Assembly (NCBI RefSeq): GCF_964186625.1
Contig: NZ_OZ075108.1
Coordinates: 3,394,695-3,458,694 of the forward strand
Direction: 5' to 3'
DNA: 64,000 bases
Source: Asticcacaulis sp. MM231
GTDB lineage: Bacteria; Pseudomonadota; Alphaproteobacteria; Caulobacterales; Caulobacteraceae
A program made the position numbers and the translations under genes. Positions 39,842-50,239 of the stretch are shown here, in pieces. The notes below the pieces were generated by a model, which ran no database searches, was not told where the DNA came from, and worked only from the letters and a program-made list of their open reading frames with translations. The number at the start of each line of letters is the position of its first letter. The first letter of the stretch is position 1.

Positions 39842-40122
39842 TAGTTAACGTTCTCGCCGTATTCGTTAGCGTGTTCGGCCAGGATGGTCATGCCGTCTTC
39901 GTTGACGTCGGCAAAGCCACCGCGCACCTGGAAGACGCGCTTCGTCGTACCGTCGAGGATGGTGACATCCCCTTCGGCCAGCGTGGTCATGAAGGGCGCG
40001 TGATGCGCCAGAACGCCGAATTCACCTTCGACACCCGGCGCCACGACCTGATCAACCTCGCCCGCGAACAGTTCGCGTTCGGGGGTGACCAGGGAAACGT
40101 GCAGCTTATCCGTATCGGCCAT
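39841..40122 (-). CDS. atpC: ATP synthase F1 epsilon subunit, short form
   Basis: 93 residues covering the beta-sandwich domain (VSLVTPERELFAGEVDQVV, GEFGVLAHHAPFMTTL, RVFQVRGGFADVNEDGMTIL). The C-terminal helical hairpin of longer epsilon subunits (130-140 residues) is missing. The stop TAG is part of the CTAG at the IS junction, but removing the IS pair leaves the same TAG, so the short form predates the insertion. Confidence 0.94.
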   Translation of the reverse strand: MADTDKLHVSLVTPERELFAGEVDQVVAPGVEGEFGVLAHHAPFMTTLAEGDVTILDGTTKRVFQVRGGFADVNEDGMTILAEHANEYGENVN

Positions 40123-40124
40123 GA

Positions 40125-41585
<1,461 letters not shown>

Positions 41586-42467
41586 TTACAGGGCTTCGGC
41601 GCCGGCGATGATCTCGATCAGTTCGGTCGTGATCTGGGCCTGGCGTTTACGGTTATATTTCAAGTTCATCGCTTTGATCATTTCGCCGGCATTGCGCGTG
41701 GCGTTATCCATGGCGCTCATCTGCGAGGCGTAGAAGCCAGCGTTGTTTTCCAGCAGGCTGGAGAGTATCTGCACCGACAGGTTACGCGGCAGGAGTGTCT
41801 CAAGGATCTCTTCCTCGGAGGGCTCATACTCATAGACCGGCTGCACGCCGCCGGTATCGGCAGCGGCGGACAGATCGACTTCGGCCGGTATAAGGCGCTT
41901 AGGCGTAGGCACCTGAGCGATGACCGACTGGAAGCGCGAATAGAAGAGGGTCACGACATCGGCGCGGCCTTCGGAAAATTCACGCGCGATCAGATCGGCG
42001 ATCGGCGTCACCACGTCGATCGTCAGCACCTTGGTGCCCGACAGGTCGAAGCTTTCGACGATCTTGTCACCGTGAGTGCGCTTCAACTGGTCACGGCCTT
42101 TACGGCCGATGGTGATGAGGCGAACCTTTTTGCCGGCGGCGGTTTGCTGGGCGATGAATTCGCGGGCGGCGCGGACGATGTTCGAATTGAACCCGCCGGC
42201 CAGACCGCGGTCAGCCGTGGCCACGACCACGAGCTGGTTGGTCTGCGAGCCATTGCCGGCCAGCATGGCGGGCGCGGAATCGCCCGTGATGCTCTTGGCC
42301 AGATTGGCGATGACCGCTGCCATGCGCCGGGCGTAGGGCCGGGCGTTTTCCGCCGAGTCCTGCGCGCGCTTGAGCTTGGCGGCCGCCACCATCTGCATCG
42401 CTTTCGTGATCTTCTGCGTGGCTTTCACGCTTCCGATCTGAGTACGCATGTCCTTTAAGCTTGCCAT
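41586..42467 (-). CDS. atpG: ATP synthase F1 gamma subunit
   Basis: 293 residues: N-terminal rotor helix [20 protein letters not shown] and C-terminal helix with [20 protein letters not shown] and [19 protein letters not shown]. The central stalk of F1. Twelve bases before atpD. Confidence 0.97.
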   Translation of the reverse strand: MASLKDMRTQIGSVKATQKITKAMQMVAAAKLKRAQDSAENARPYARRMAAVIANLAKSITGDSAPAMLAGNGSQTNQLVVVATADRGLAGGFNSNIVRAAREFIAQQTAAGKKVRLITIGRKGRDQLKRTHGDKIVESFDLSGTKVLTIDVVTPIADLIAREFSEGRADVVTLFYSRFQSVIAQVPTPKRLIPAEVDLSAAADTGGVQPVYEYEPSEEEILETLLPRNLSVQILSSLLENNAGFYASQMSAMDNATRNAGEMIKAMNLKYNRKRQAQITTELIEIIAGAEAL

Positions 42468-42490
42468 TGTTTTGGTCTAACTTTCCGGAT

Positions 42491-44023
42491 TTAGGCGAAG
42501 TTGGAGGTGAAATCGGCGACGATCGTCTTCAACTGCTCTTCGAGCTCAGCCGACAAGGCCTTCTTTTCGCGGATCGCGGTCAGAAGATCGGTGTGGCGGG
42601 TGCGAAGCGAGGACAGCAGGTCCTTCTCGTAGCGGCCGACATCGCCCACGGCGATGGTGTCGAGGTAACCGCGCGTACCGGCGTAAATCACGCAGACCTG
42701 CTCTTCAACCTTCAGCGGCGAGTATTGCGGCTGTTTCAGAAGCTCGGTCAGACGGGCACCACGGGCCAGCAGGCGCTGGGTTGCGGCGTCCAGATCGGAA
42801 CCGAACTTGGCGAAGGCGGCCATTTCACGATACTGGGCCAGGTCGCCCTTGATGGCGCCGGCGACTTGCTTCATCGCCTTGATCTGAGCCGACGAGCCGA
42901 CGCGCGACACCGACAGACCGACGTTCACGGCCGGACGGATGCCCTGATAGAACAGGTCGGTTTCGAGGAAGATCTGACCGTCGGTGATCGAGATCACGTT
43001 GGTCGGGATGTAGGCCGACACGTCGTTGGCTTGCGTTTCGATGATCGGCAGGGCGGTCATCGAGCCGGAGCCGTTTTCTTCGTTCAGCTTGGCGGCGCGC
43101 TCCAGCAGGCGGGAGTGCAGGTAGAAAACGTCGCCCGGATAGGCTTCGCGGCCCGGCGGACGGCGCAGCAGCAGGGACATCTGGCGATAGGCGACGGCCT
43201 GCTTCGACAGATCGTCATAGATGATCAGCGAGTGCATGCCGTTGTCGCGGAAATATTCGCCCATGGCGCAACCGGCGAACGGCGCCAGGTATTGCAGCGG
43301 GGCCGGCTCGGAAGCCGAAGCGACGACGACGATGGTGTATTCGAGGGCGCCGTTTTCTTCGAGCGCTTTCACGATCTGGGCAACGGTCGAACGCTTCTGG
43401 CCGATGGCGACGTAAACGCAATAAAGCTTGGCGTTCTCGTCGGTGCCTTCGTTGGCGGCCTTCTGGTTCAGGATGGCGTCGATGGCTACGGCGGTCTTGC
43501 CGGTCTGACGGTCACCGATGATCAGTTCGCGCTGGCCGCGACCAACGGGGATCAGAGTGTCGATGGCCTTGATGCCGGTTTGGACGGGCTCATGTACCGA
43601 CTTGCGCGGGATGATGCCGGGGGCCTTCAGGTCGGTACGGCGGCGTTCGGTCGAAACGATCGGGCCCTTGCCGTCGATCGGCTCACCGAGCGGGTTGACG
43701 ACGCGGCCGAGCAGGCCCTTGCCGACCGGCACGTCGACGATTTCGCCGAGGCGGCGGCATTCGTCGCCTTCCGAGATTTCACGGTCTTCGCCGAAGATAA
43801 CGACGCCGACATTGTCCTTTTCCAGGTTGAGGGCCATGCCCTTGACGCCGGCTTTCGGGAACACGACCATTTCACCGGCCTGAACCTTGTCGAGACCGTA
43901 AACGCGGGCGATACCGTCACCGACGCTGAGGACGGAACCAACGTCCGACACATCGGCTTCTTCACCGAAACCTGCGATTTGAGCTTTGAGGATGGCCGAG
44001 ATTTCGGCTGCACGAATGTCCAT
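42491..44023 (-). CDS. atpA: ATP synthase F1 alpha subunit
   Basis: 510 residues with Walker [17 protein letters not shown] and the alpha signature [20 protein letters not shown]. Begins [16 protein letters not shown]. Non-catalytic nucleotide-binding subunit. Confidence 0.98.
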   Translation of the reverse strand: MDIRAAEISAILKAQIAGFGEEADVSDVGSVLSVGDGIARVYGLDKVQAGEMVVFPKAGVKGMALNLEKDNVGVVIFGEDREISEGDECRRLGEIVDVPVGKGLLGRVVNPLGEPIDGKGPIVSTERRRTDLKAPGIIPRKSVHEPVQTGIKAIDTLIPVGRGQRELIIGDRQTGKTAVAIDAILNQKAANEGTDENAKLYCVYVAIGQKRSTVAQIVKALEENGALEYTIVVVASASEPAPLQYLAPFAGCAMGEYFRDNGMHSLIIYDDLSKQAVAYRQMSLLLRRPPGREAYPGDVFYLHSRLLERAAKLNEENGSGSMTALPIIETQANDVSAYIPTNVISITDGQIFLETDLFYQGIRPAVNVGLSVSRVGSSAQIKAMKQVAGAIKGDLAQYREMAAFAKFGSDLDAATQRLLARGARLTELLKQPQYSPLKVEEQVCVIYAGTRGYLDTIAVGDVGRYEKDLLSSLRTRHTDLLTAIREKKALSAELEEQLKTIVADFTSNFA

Positions 44024-44028
44024 GGGTA

Positions 44029-44601
44029 TTACGCTCTCTTAAGGGCGAATTTGAGGGAATCAAGTTTGGTCTTGAGCGAAGCGTCGAAGAGACGCGAACC
44101 TACGCGGACCTTAAGCCCGCCCAGGAGGGCCGGATCAACACGGGTGCTGATCTCGGCGGATTGGCCCAGCGTCTTGGCGAGGGCCTTTTTGAGGTCGTCC
44201 AGCTGCGCATCAGAAAGCGCTACAGCCGAGGTCACTTCAGCGCTGACAATGCCTTTTTTGGCGTCGTACAGCTTGTTAAAAGCGGTGATGAAGGGGAACA
44301 GGTGATCCATGCGGCCATTTGAGGCCAGAACACCGAGCGCCTTGCGTGTCAGGTCGTTGAGGTTCAGGCCAGCCGCCACGGCCAGCAGGCCGCTCAGCTT
44401 CACGTCCGACTTATAGACCTGAGAGCCCACGAAGGTGCGCAGTTCGGCGCTGGAAAGCAGGAGCGCCTTCAGGGCCACGATGTCGCCATGCACGACGTCG
44501 AGCACCTTATTGTCCTCGGCGAGTTCAAAGGCCGCCTTGGCGTAACGTTCGCCGGCTTCCGTTTCCCGAAATTGCTGATTGTCGCTTAAAGAGCCTGGCA
44601 C
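44029..44601 (-). CDS. atpH: ATP synthase F1 delta subunit (OSCP)
   Basis: 190 residues. N-terminal helical domain ([20 protein letters not shown]) and C-terminal [30 protein letters not shown] domain typical of delta/OSCP. First gene of the F1 operon; the Fo genes are elsewhere, as usual in alphaproteobacteria. Confidence 0.95.
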   Translation of the reverse strand: MPGSLSDNQQFRETEAGERYAKAAFELAEDNKVLDVVHGDIVALKALLLSSAELRTFVGSQVYKSDVKLSGLLAVAAGLNLNDLTRKALGVLASNGRMDHLFPFITAFNKLYDAKKGIVSAEVTSAVALSDAQLDDLKKALAKTLGQSAEISTRVDPALLGGLKVRVGSRLFDASLKTKLDSLKFALKRA

Positions 44602-44901
44602 ACCAAATCCCGAGCTAGAGTGAATACAAATGTTTTCAGGGGCTTAAAAAAGCTCCCGACGCATGGGCACAAGCTCACGGGCGCAAACACAGCGCCTCTG
44701 TCTTACCTGAGCCGCGGGCTCCTTAGCATAGGGATTTTAGCATCGCAACCAATGCCCGCCAAATTCTTGCCCAAAAGCGACTTATCAGATCAAAGTGAAG
44801 CGCCACACCGAAATGTTGATCCCGACGCCTTGAGATTTAAGGTATTTCTTTTATCTAAGTGGGCGATATTCCCGTTATCCGCCAGACCGAGAGACATCCC
44901 C
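44602..44901. other. Divergent promoter region between atpH and terC
   Basis: 300 bp without coding character, more A/T-rich than its surroundings. It must carry the atp operon promoter (minus) and the terC promoter (plus). I see no unambiguous -35/-10 pair. An in-frame upstream extension of terC exists but lacks family similarity. Confidence 0.5.
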
Positions 44902-45648
44902 ATGGACGCCCTTACCGCCCTTGCGACCGACCCAGCCGCCTGGGCCGCCCTGCTGACCCTTATCGTTATGGAAGTCGTGCTTGGCATCGACAACCTGATC
45001 TTTATCTCGATCCTGACCAACAAGCTGCCGGAAGCGATGCGCCCCAAGGCCCGCGCCATTGGCCTGGGCGGCGCGCTGCTGATGCGGATAGCACTTCTCT
45101 TCACGCTATCGCATCTGGCCGGCATGAAAGAAGTCGTCGTCACCCTGTTCGGCCATGGCTTCTCATGGCGCGATATCATCCTGCTCGGCGGCGGTCTGTT
45201 CCTGGTCTATAAGGCCACAAGCGAAATCAATCACTCGACCGAGCACAAGGATGAGGAGGGTGACAAAAAGCCGCAGGTCAAGATCGGCTTTGCGGCTGCC
45301 ATCGCCCAGATCCTGCTGCTCGACCTCGTCTTCTCCATCGATTCGATCCTGACCGCCGTCGGCATGACCGATCACCTGCCGATCATGATCATCTCGGTTC
45401 TGGTCGCCGTCTTCCTGATGTTCGTCGCTTCGGGCCCGATCTCGTCCTTCATCAACCGTCACCCCTCCATCGTCATGCTGGCCCTCGGCTTCCTGCTGAT
45501 GATCGGCATGGTGCTGATCGCCGAAGGTTTCGGTGCCCATATCGAGAAGGGCTACATCTACGCCGCCATGGCCTTCGCCGGCTTTATCGAGGCCTTGCAG
45601 ATGTACGCGCGCGGCCGCTCGAACAAGACGATGGGCGGGGAACACTAA
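44902..45648 (+). CDS. TerC-family integral membrane protein
   Basis: 248 residues from ATG 44902. About seven helices with the family motifs [21 protein letters not shown] and [18 protein letters not shown], which place Asp residues in the membrane. Some TerC proteins export manganese; tellurite resistance is only the historical name. The preceding in-frame codons (44620-44901) are left out since the family begins near [14 protein letters not shown]. Confidence 0.92.
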   Translation: MDALTALATDPAAWAALLTLIVMEVVLGIDNLIFISILTNKLPEAMRPKARAIGLGGALLMRIALLFTLSHLAGMKEVVVTLFGHGFSWRDIILLGGGLFLVYKATSEINHSTEHKDEEGDKKPQVKIGFAAAIAQILLLDLVFSIDSILTAVGMTDHLPIMIISVLVAVFLMFVASGPISSFINRHPSIVMLALGFLLMIGMVLIAEGFGAHIEKGYIYAAMAFAGFIEALQMYARGRSNKTMGGEH

Positions 45649-45716
45649 TTTTACCTTAGCCATGCCTTTACGGGGCGGCTGAAATCGGCGATCAATCGGG
45701 CTCCAGTGGAGTCAGA

Positions 45717-46976
45717 ATGACCGACGATCAGCCGCCCCGTTCTCTTTTGATGCGCCGTGATGTCCTGGCCGGTGTGGCGGGCGGCCTGACAGCGGGCGCC
45801 CTCACCCTCTGGGCCGGCGCCACCTACCTGCCCAAAGCCGCGATCCGTCTGCCCGGCACCTCAGCCCCCGCCGAACCACCGCCGCCTGCCCCCGAACCAC
45901 CGCTCAAAGACTGGCCGACGCTCGACGCCGTGGCGCAGCGCATGATCGAACGCAAGGTGACGCCGGGGCTGTCCTTAAGCGTCATGCGCGACGGCCACCT
46001 GCTCTATTCCGCCGGTTATGGCCGTTCGCAACTGGCGCCTTCGCACGATGTGACGCCGCACACCGGTTTTCGTATCGCCTCGATCAGCAAGCAGTTCACC
46101 GCCGCCGCCATCCTGTTGCTGGCCGAAGACGGCAAGCTGTCTCTCGGCGATCCTCTGGCGCGCTTTATCCCGGATTTCCCGCGCGCCGATGTCATGAGCC
46201 TGCGCCAGCTCCTTAGCCACACCGCCGGCCTCGATGACTATCTCAGCGGCCGCCACGCCGATATCCTGACCGCCGCGCAGACCCACGACTATACGCAGCA
46301 GGGCCTTCTCGAAGCGATCAAGACCAGCGATCCTTTGTTCCGCTGCCCGCCGGGGATGAAGTGGGTCTACAGCAATACCGGCTTCGCCCTGCTCGGCATC
46401 GTGGTCGAACGCCTGAGCGGCCTGTCGCTGGCGGAATTCTGCCGGCAGCGCCTGTTCATCCCCGCCGGCATGAGCCGCACGGGCATTGACCCTGTAACTC
46501 TCTCCGCGCCCGACCTGTGCGAAGGCCATCGCGCCAATCGATCTTTGCGCGACGGTTTCGGGCAGGTATGGCCGGTGTCGCCCAGCTTTGCCGGCGGCTC
46601 AGGCGGGGTCCGCTCAACCAGCGCTGATCTGTGCCGCTGGCACGCGGCCTTGCTGACGGGGAACATTCTTGCGCCTGCCAGCCTGGCCGCCATGCTGACA
46701 CCGACGCGCCTGAAGGACGACAGCTTCGCGCTCGACCGCGACAACACCCGCGCACCGGGCTATGGCCTCGGCATGCGTCTCGGCTTTATCGATGGCACGC
46801 CGTTCTTTACGCACAGTGGCCGGATCAACGGCTTTACCGGCCAGCTCCTGACCCTGCCGACACAACGCCTGACCGTGGCCGTTTTGTACAATTGCGATGG
46901 CGCCAATGATGGCGGCTTCTTCCCCGCGCAACACGATCTGCGTCAAGAAGCGATCCGGCTGGGACGGATCGCCTGA
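45717..46976 (+). CDS. Serine hydrolase of the class C beta-lactamase superfamily
   Basis: 419 residues with a Tat-like N-terminal anchor (MRRDVLAGVAGGLTAGALTL) and a Pro-rich linker. Catalytic SxxK in FRIASISKQFTAAA, YxN in WVYSNTGFALLG and HSG in FFTHSGRINGF. Related proteins are DD-peptidases, esterases or peptidases; true beta-lactamase activity is not implied. Confidence 0.9.
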   Translation: MTDDQPPRSLLMRRDVLAGVAGGLTAGALTLWAGATYLPKAAIRLPGTSAPAEPPPPAPEPPLKDWPTLDAVAQRMIERKVTPGLSLSVMRDGHLLYSAGYGRSQLAPSHDVTPHTGFRIASISKQFTAAAILLLAEDGKLSLGDPLARFIPDFPRADVMSLRQLLSHTAGLDDYLSGRHADILTAAQTHDYTQQGLLEAIKTSDPLFRCPPGMKWVYSNTGFALLGIVVERLSGLSLAEFCRQRLFIPAGMSRTGIDPVTLSAPDLCEGHRANRSLRDGFGQVWPVSPSFAGGSGGVRSTSADLCRWHAALLTGNILAPASLAAMLTPTRLKDDSFALDRDNTRAPGYGLGMRLGFIDGTPFFTHSGRINGFTGQLLTLPTQRLTVAVLYNCDGANDGGFFPAQHDLRQEAIRLGRIA

Positions 46977-47307
46977 TTTTCAAAGAAAGCCTACCGTGTC
47001 CGAACAACAAAACTTAACGCAGCTCATTGAGCACTATCTTGGCTTCATCCTGTCACCAGAACGGATAGGTGAAGATGGCGGCGTGAAGACTGATGCCCTG
47101 ATGCGTATTCTCGACCAGTTGGCTATTCGCACTCATGATAAATCAGGCATTATCCCTGACAATGAAGGGGAGGACGAAGTGCGGCTGGATTATCAGGACA
47201 CATACAAAAGCCTAACGCAGCACTTTCCCGATTATAGTTATTATAGCACCGTTCTCGACATTAATGATGCGGTCAAGGACTACAACTTGGCCGCTGCAGA
47301 TCCGCTA

Positions 47308-48442
47308 GTGTTGCGGAATCAACGGATGGATTCCCTTGATCTTGCAAATATGCGAGTTTGTGTCGATGGACATGGACAAAAGGCTGTTGCTGTCGCCTGA
47401 GGCTCGGGTGCGGTTGGAAGGTTGGGTGGCGGACCGGAACACGCCGCAGAAGCTTGTTTGGCGTGCGCGGATCGTGCTGATGTGGGCGGACGCGGCGAGT
47501 TTGGCGTCGATTGTGCGGACGCTGGGCAAGACCAAGAAGACGGCCTACCGCTGGCGCGATCGTTATCTTGAGCAGGGTGTCGATGGGCTTGGGCGCGACG
47601 CGACCCGGCCTGGCCGTAAGACGCCGTTGAGCGCCGAAGTCATTGCGCGTGTGGTCGAGATGACGCTGCGACAGAAGCCACCGGCTGCCACGCAATGGAG
47701 CGCGCGCACGCTTGCCAAGGCGGTGGGTCTGAGCCACACCAGCGTACAGCGCATTTGGAGCGCGCATGGGCTCAAGCCCCATTTGACCAAGACGTTCAAA
47801 CTGTCGAACGACAAGCAGTTCGTCGAGAAGGTGACGGACGTCGTCGGTCTCTATCTTGATCCGCCGGACCGGGCACTGGTGTTCTCGGTCGATGAGAAGT
47901 CACAGATCCAGGCGCTGGACCGCACCCAACCGGGCCTGCCAATGAAGAAGGGGCGGGCGGGAACGATGACCCACGACTATAAGCGGCATGGCACGACGAC
48001 ACTGTTCGCCGCCCTCGATGTCGCCACCGGCAGGGTGATCGGCGAATGCATGAAACGTCATCGGCACCAGGAATGGCTCAAATTCCTTCGACTCATCGAC
48101 CGCAGCACGCCCAAGGGCTTCGACCTGCACCTGATCGCCGACAACTATGCCACCCATAAGCATCCGGCGGTCAAAGCATGGCTGGCCAAACATCCTCGCT
48201 TCCACATGCATTTCACCCCCACTTCGGCGTCCTGGCTCAATCAGGTCGAACGCTTTTTCGGCTTGATAACAGGCGATCGCATCCGCTGCGGCGTGTTCAA
48301 GAGTGTCGCCGAACTCGAAGGCGCAATTCAAGACTATCTCGATCATCACAACGCCGATCCAAAGCCCTTCGTTTGGACCAAATCCGCTACAGACATTCTT
48401 GAAAAGGTCGCCAGGGGGCGACAGGCGTTAGAGTCACAACAC
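47308..48442 (+). mobile_element. IS630-family element, copy C
   Basis: 1,135 bp between TA at 47306-47307 and 48443-48444, each inside CTAG. In inverted orientation to copy B, with the same sequence as far as I compared. Confidence 0.9.
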
Positions 48443-48445
48443 TAG
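47366..48445 (+). CDS. IS630-family transposase, copy C
   Basis: 359 residues from ATG 47366, identical to copy B in translation. Stop TAG at 48443-48445 is again completed by the G of CTAG. Disrupts the DUF5063 gene in the same orientation as that gene. Confidence 0.92.
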   Translation: MDMDKRLLLSPEARVRLEGWVADRNTPQKLVWRARIVLMWADAASLASIVRTLGKTKKTAYRWRDRYLEQGVDGLGRDATRPGRKTPLSAEVIARVVEMTLRQKPPAATQWSARTLAKAVGLSHTSVQRIWSAHGLKPHLTKTFKLSNDKQFVEKVTDVVGLYLDPPDRALVFSVDEKSQIQALDRTQPGLPMKKGRAGTMTHDYKRHGTTTLFAALDVATGRVIGECMKRHRHQEWLKFLRLIDRSTPKGFDLHLIADNYATHKHPAVKAWLAKHPRFHMHFTPTSASWLNQVERFFGLITGDRIRCGVFKSVAELEGAIQDYLDHHNADPKPFVWTKSATDILEKVARGRQALESQH

Positions 48446-49876
48446 CACTACTTTGGCATATTATTCTTGGCGGGCTCGGCGAGGCGTTTGTCACAGTGGG
48501 GACAGCGCCTTGGTGGCGGTCGCATGAAGAGGTCGAGAATGGCCTGGCGGATGGCGGGCATTGTCGGCTGAGGCGGTGGCCCCCCGACTTTTTTTTTCGT
48601 CCCGCTGCTTTGAGGCGGCGGGATTGGAGAAATGCAAAAGCGATCATCGCCATTAGACAATGTCGGTGCAAACCGGTCCATGACCTGCCTTCGAAGTGAT
48701 CAAGCCCAAGCTCTTCCTTGAGTTGCTGATGTGCCTGTTCGCAGATCCACCTTGCCTTGATAGCCGCGGCTAGCATCTTGAGGGGGGCGTCGGCAGGCAG
48801 GTTTGACAGGTAGTATTTCTGTTCTCCGGTTGAACGCCTTTCCCCGACCAGCCAGACCTCCTCCTCGCCAGGCATGGCTTGGACACGACCGTCGCTCATA
48901 CGATGCCTGTGGCCATCTGCGACCCGAACGCGGCAAGCGGCAAACTGGCAGTTCAGCTTGCCTTTGGTTCCGCGCCGCCAACTTACTTTCTTCCATTTCC
49001 CATCAGCCAACATCTTTTCGGCAGAGACAGCAACATCGTCAGGGACATGGTATTTGCGCCGCCTTCCGGTTGCCGCTTCCGGGAAGATTAGGCCGACGTC
49101 TGCCTGATACACATTCTGACGCCGTGATATGCCGACGGCCCACAACAGGTCGCGCTTGCTCAGGGCCTCGCGGAACGGCCCGCTTGACCCATAGCCAGCA
49201 TCGGCCAGCACGCACCCGAACCGGGCCCCAGAGGCTATAACACGATCAATTTCCTCAATGGCGATCTCCGGCTTTGTCAGGGCAACCTGGCATTCTTGCG
49301 GGACCCGAGCCCGGTTCATCCGCGCGACATCATTCGTCCAACTCTCGGGCAAGAACAGGCGCAGGCCCACCATCACAGGCACTTCGCGCGATGCCAGCGT
49401 CACCGAAACAAGCGACTGGCAGTTGGACGTCTTGCCAAGCGAGGAAGCATATTGCGCCGCCACGCCAACCGAATGGCTGCCCTTTTTCGGCAGCGCCGTG
49501 TCATCGATGACAAGATAACCGGCATCATCCCCCACCAGACGGTCGGCCTCCTTCAGGAGAACGGCTTCAAGCGGTCCACTTTCCCAAACGCCGTCAGAGA
49601 CAAAATGATGGAGTTGGTCATAGCCAAACTCGCCATCGCGGGCGGCCATCGGCTGGACACTCTTGCGGTCACCCGGGCCAATCAGGCCTGCAATATAGGC
49701 AGGGCACAGCCGCATCCGGGTCTTATGCCGCAAGGCCACCAGGAAGGGCGTCAACCAATCTTCCAAATCTACGCGCCAATGTTCCGACATCGCCAGTCTC
49801 CTTAAAGCTGGCTCTCTATGAATCACGCAATGTCAGCCGGGGGAATCCTCAAAATTCATTTTCTGCCAAAGTAGTG
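48446..49876 (-). mobile_element. IS701-like element, copy C
   Basis: 1,431 bp, 13-bp terminal inverted repeats, CTAG at 48442-48445 (shared with IS630) and 49877-49880. Orientation relative to its IS630 equals that in pair B and is opposite to pair A. Confidence 0.9.
48448..49790 (-). CDS. IS701-like transposase, copy C
   Basis: Same as copies A and B up to the A-run, which here is nine As followed directly by GTCGG (near 48590-48598). The main frame therefore reads GRKKKSGGHRLSRQCPP, leaves the element and stops at 48387 inside IS630. The canonical ending in the -1 frame stops at 48448 within the terminal repeat, so a -1 slip on A9 would give the complete protein. Confidence 0.8.
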
Positions 49877-50050
49877 CTAGATGATTTGGCGGATATAGCT
49901 GTCGATTTAGCTGAAGTCATCGCCGTATCAGAGAAGTATGGGGAGGCCGCAGGACAATATGCATTTGTCGAAAGCTATCGCATCCACTGGGGATACCACC
50001 TGCGTCAATTGCAGGTCTATTTGCATTGTCAAATGACTGGCTACTAAGCG

Positions 50051-50218
50051 CTAAATAGAATGCTTGTCGCGCATTTCAGCAAGAAATGCGTCGAAATCAA
50101 ACTCTATCGAGGGACCGCTCTCCTCCCCGACAATTAATGCGGCGCGCAGGGCTTCAAGTTTCGCTAACTGAACCTCGTCCAGTTGATCGTCTTCTGCCAT
50201 GGCCATTCTCAGGTTCAT
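50051..50218 (-). pseudogene. ParD-like antitoxin remnant
   Basis: A 55-codon open frame from ATG 50218: MNLRMAMAEDDQLDEVQLAK, then LEALRAALIVGEESGPS and EFDFDAFLAEMRDKHSI. The second half is the ParD toxin-binding tail. The N-terminal ribbon-helix-helix needed for DNA binding and dimerisation is missing, and no ParE toxin gene is adjacent. It lies between the priA stop and the DUF5063 gene. Confidence 0.6.
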
Positions 50219-50239
50219 GGAATTGAGAAGAAGAAAATA

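Larger units (their letters stand above)
46996..50047 (+). pseudogene. DUF5063 protein gene, split by an IS630/IS701-like pair
   Basis: The 5' part from GTG 46996 reads VSEQQNLTQLIEHYLGFIL ... LAAADPL to CTAG at 47305-47308. After the pair the frame resumes at CTAG 49877-49880 as DDLADIAVDLAEVIAVSEKY ... HWGYHLRQLQVYLH, ending at TAA 50047. Joining through one CTAG gives 480 bases, 159 residues. DDLADIxxDLxEV and HWGYHLR are the DUF5063 pattern. Function unknown. Confidence 0.85.

Noticed and set aside
44620..44901. N-terminal extension of the TerC protein by 94 residues
   Set aside because: No family similarity and a region needed for two divergent promoters.
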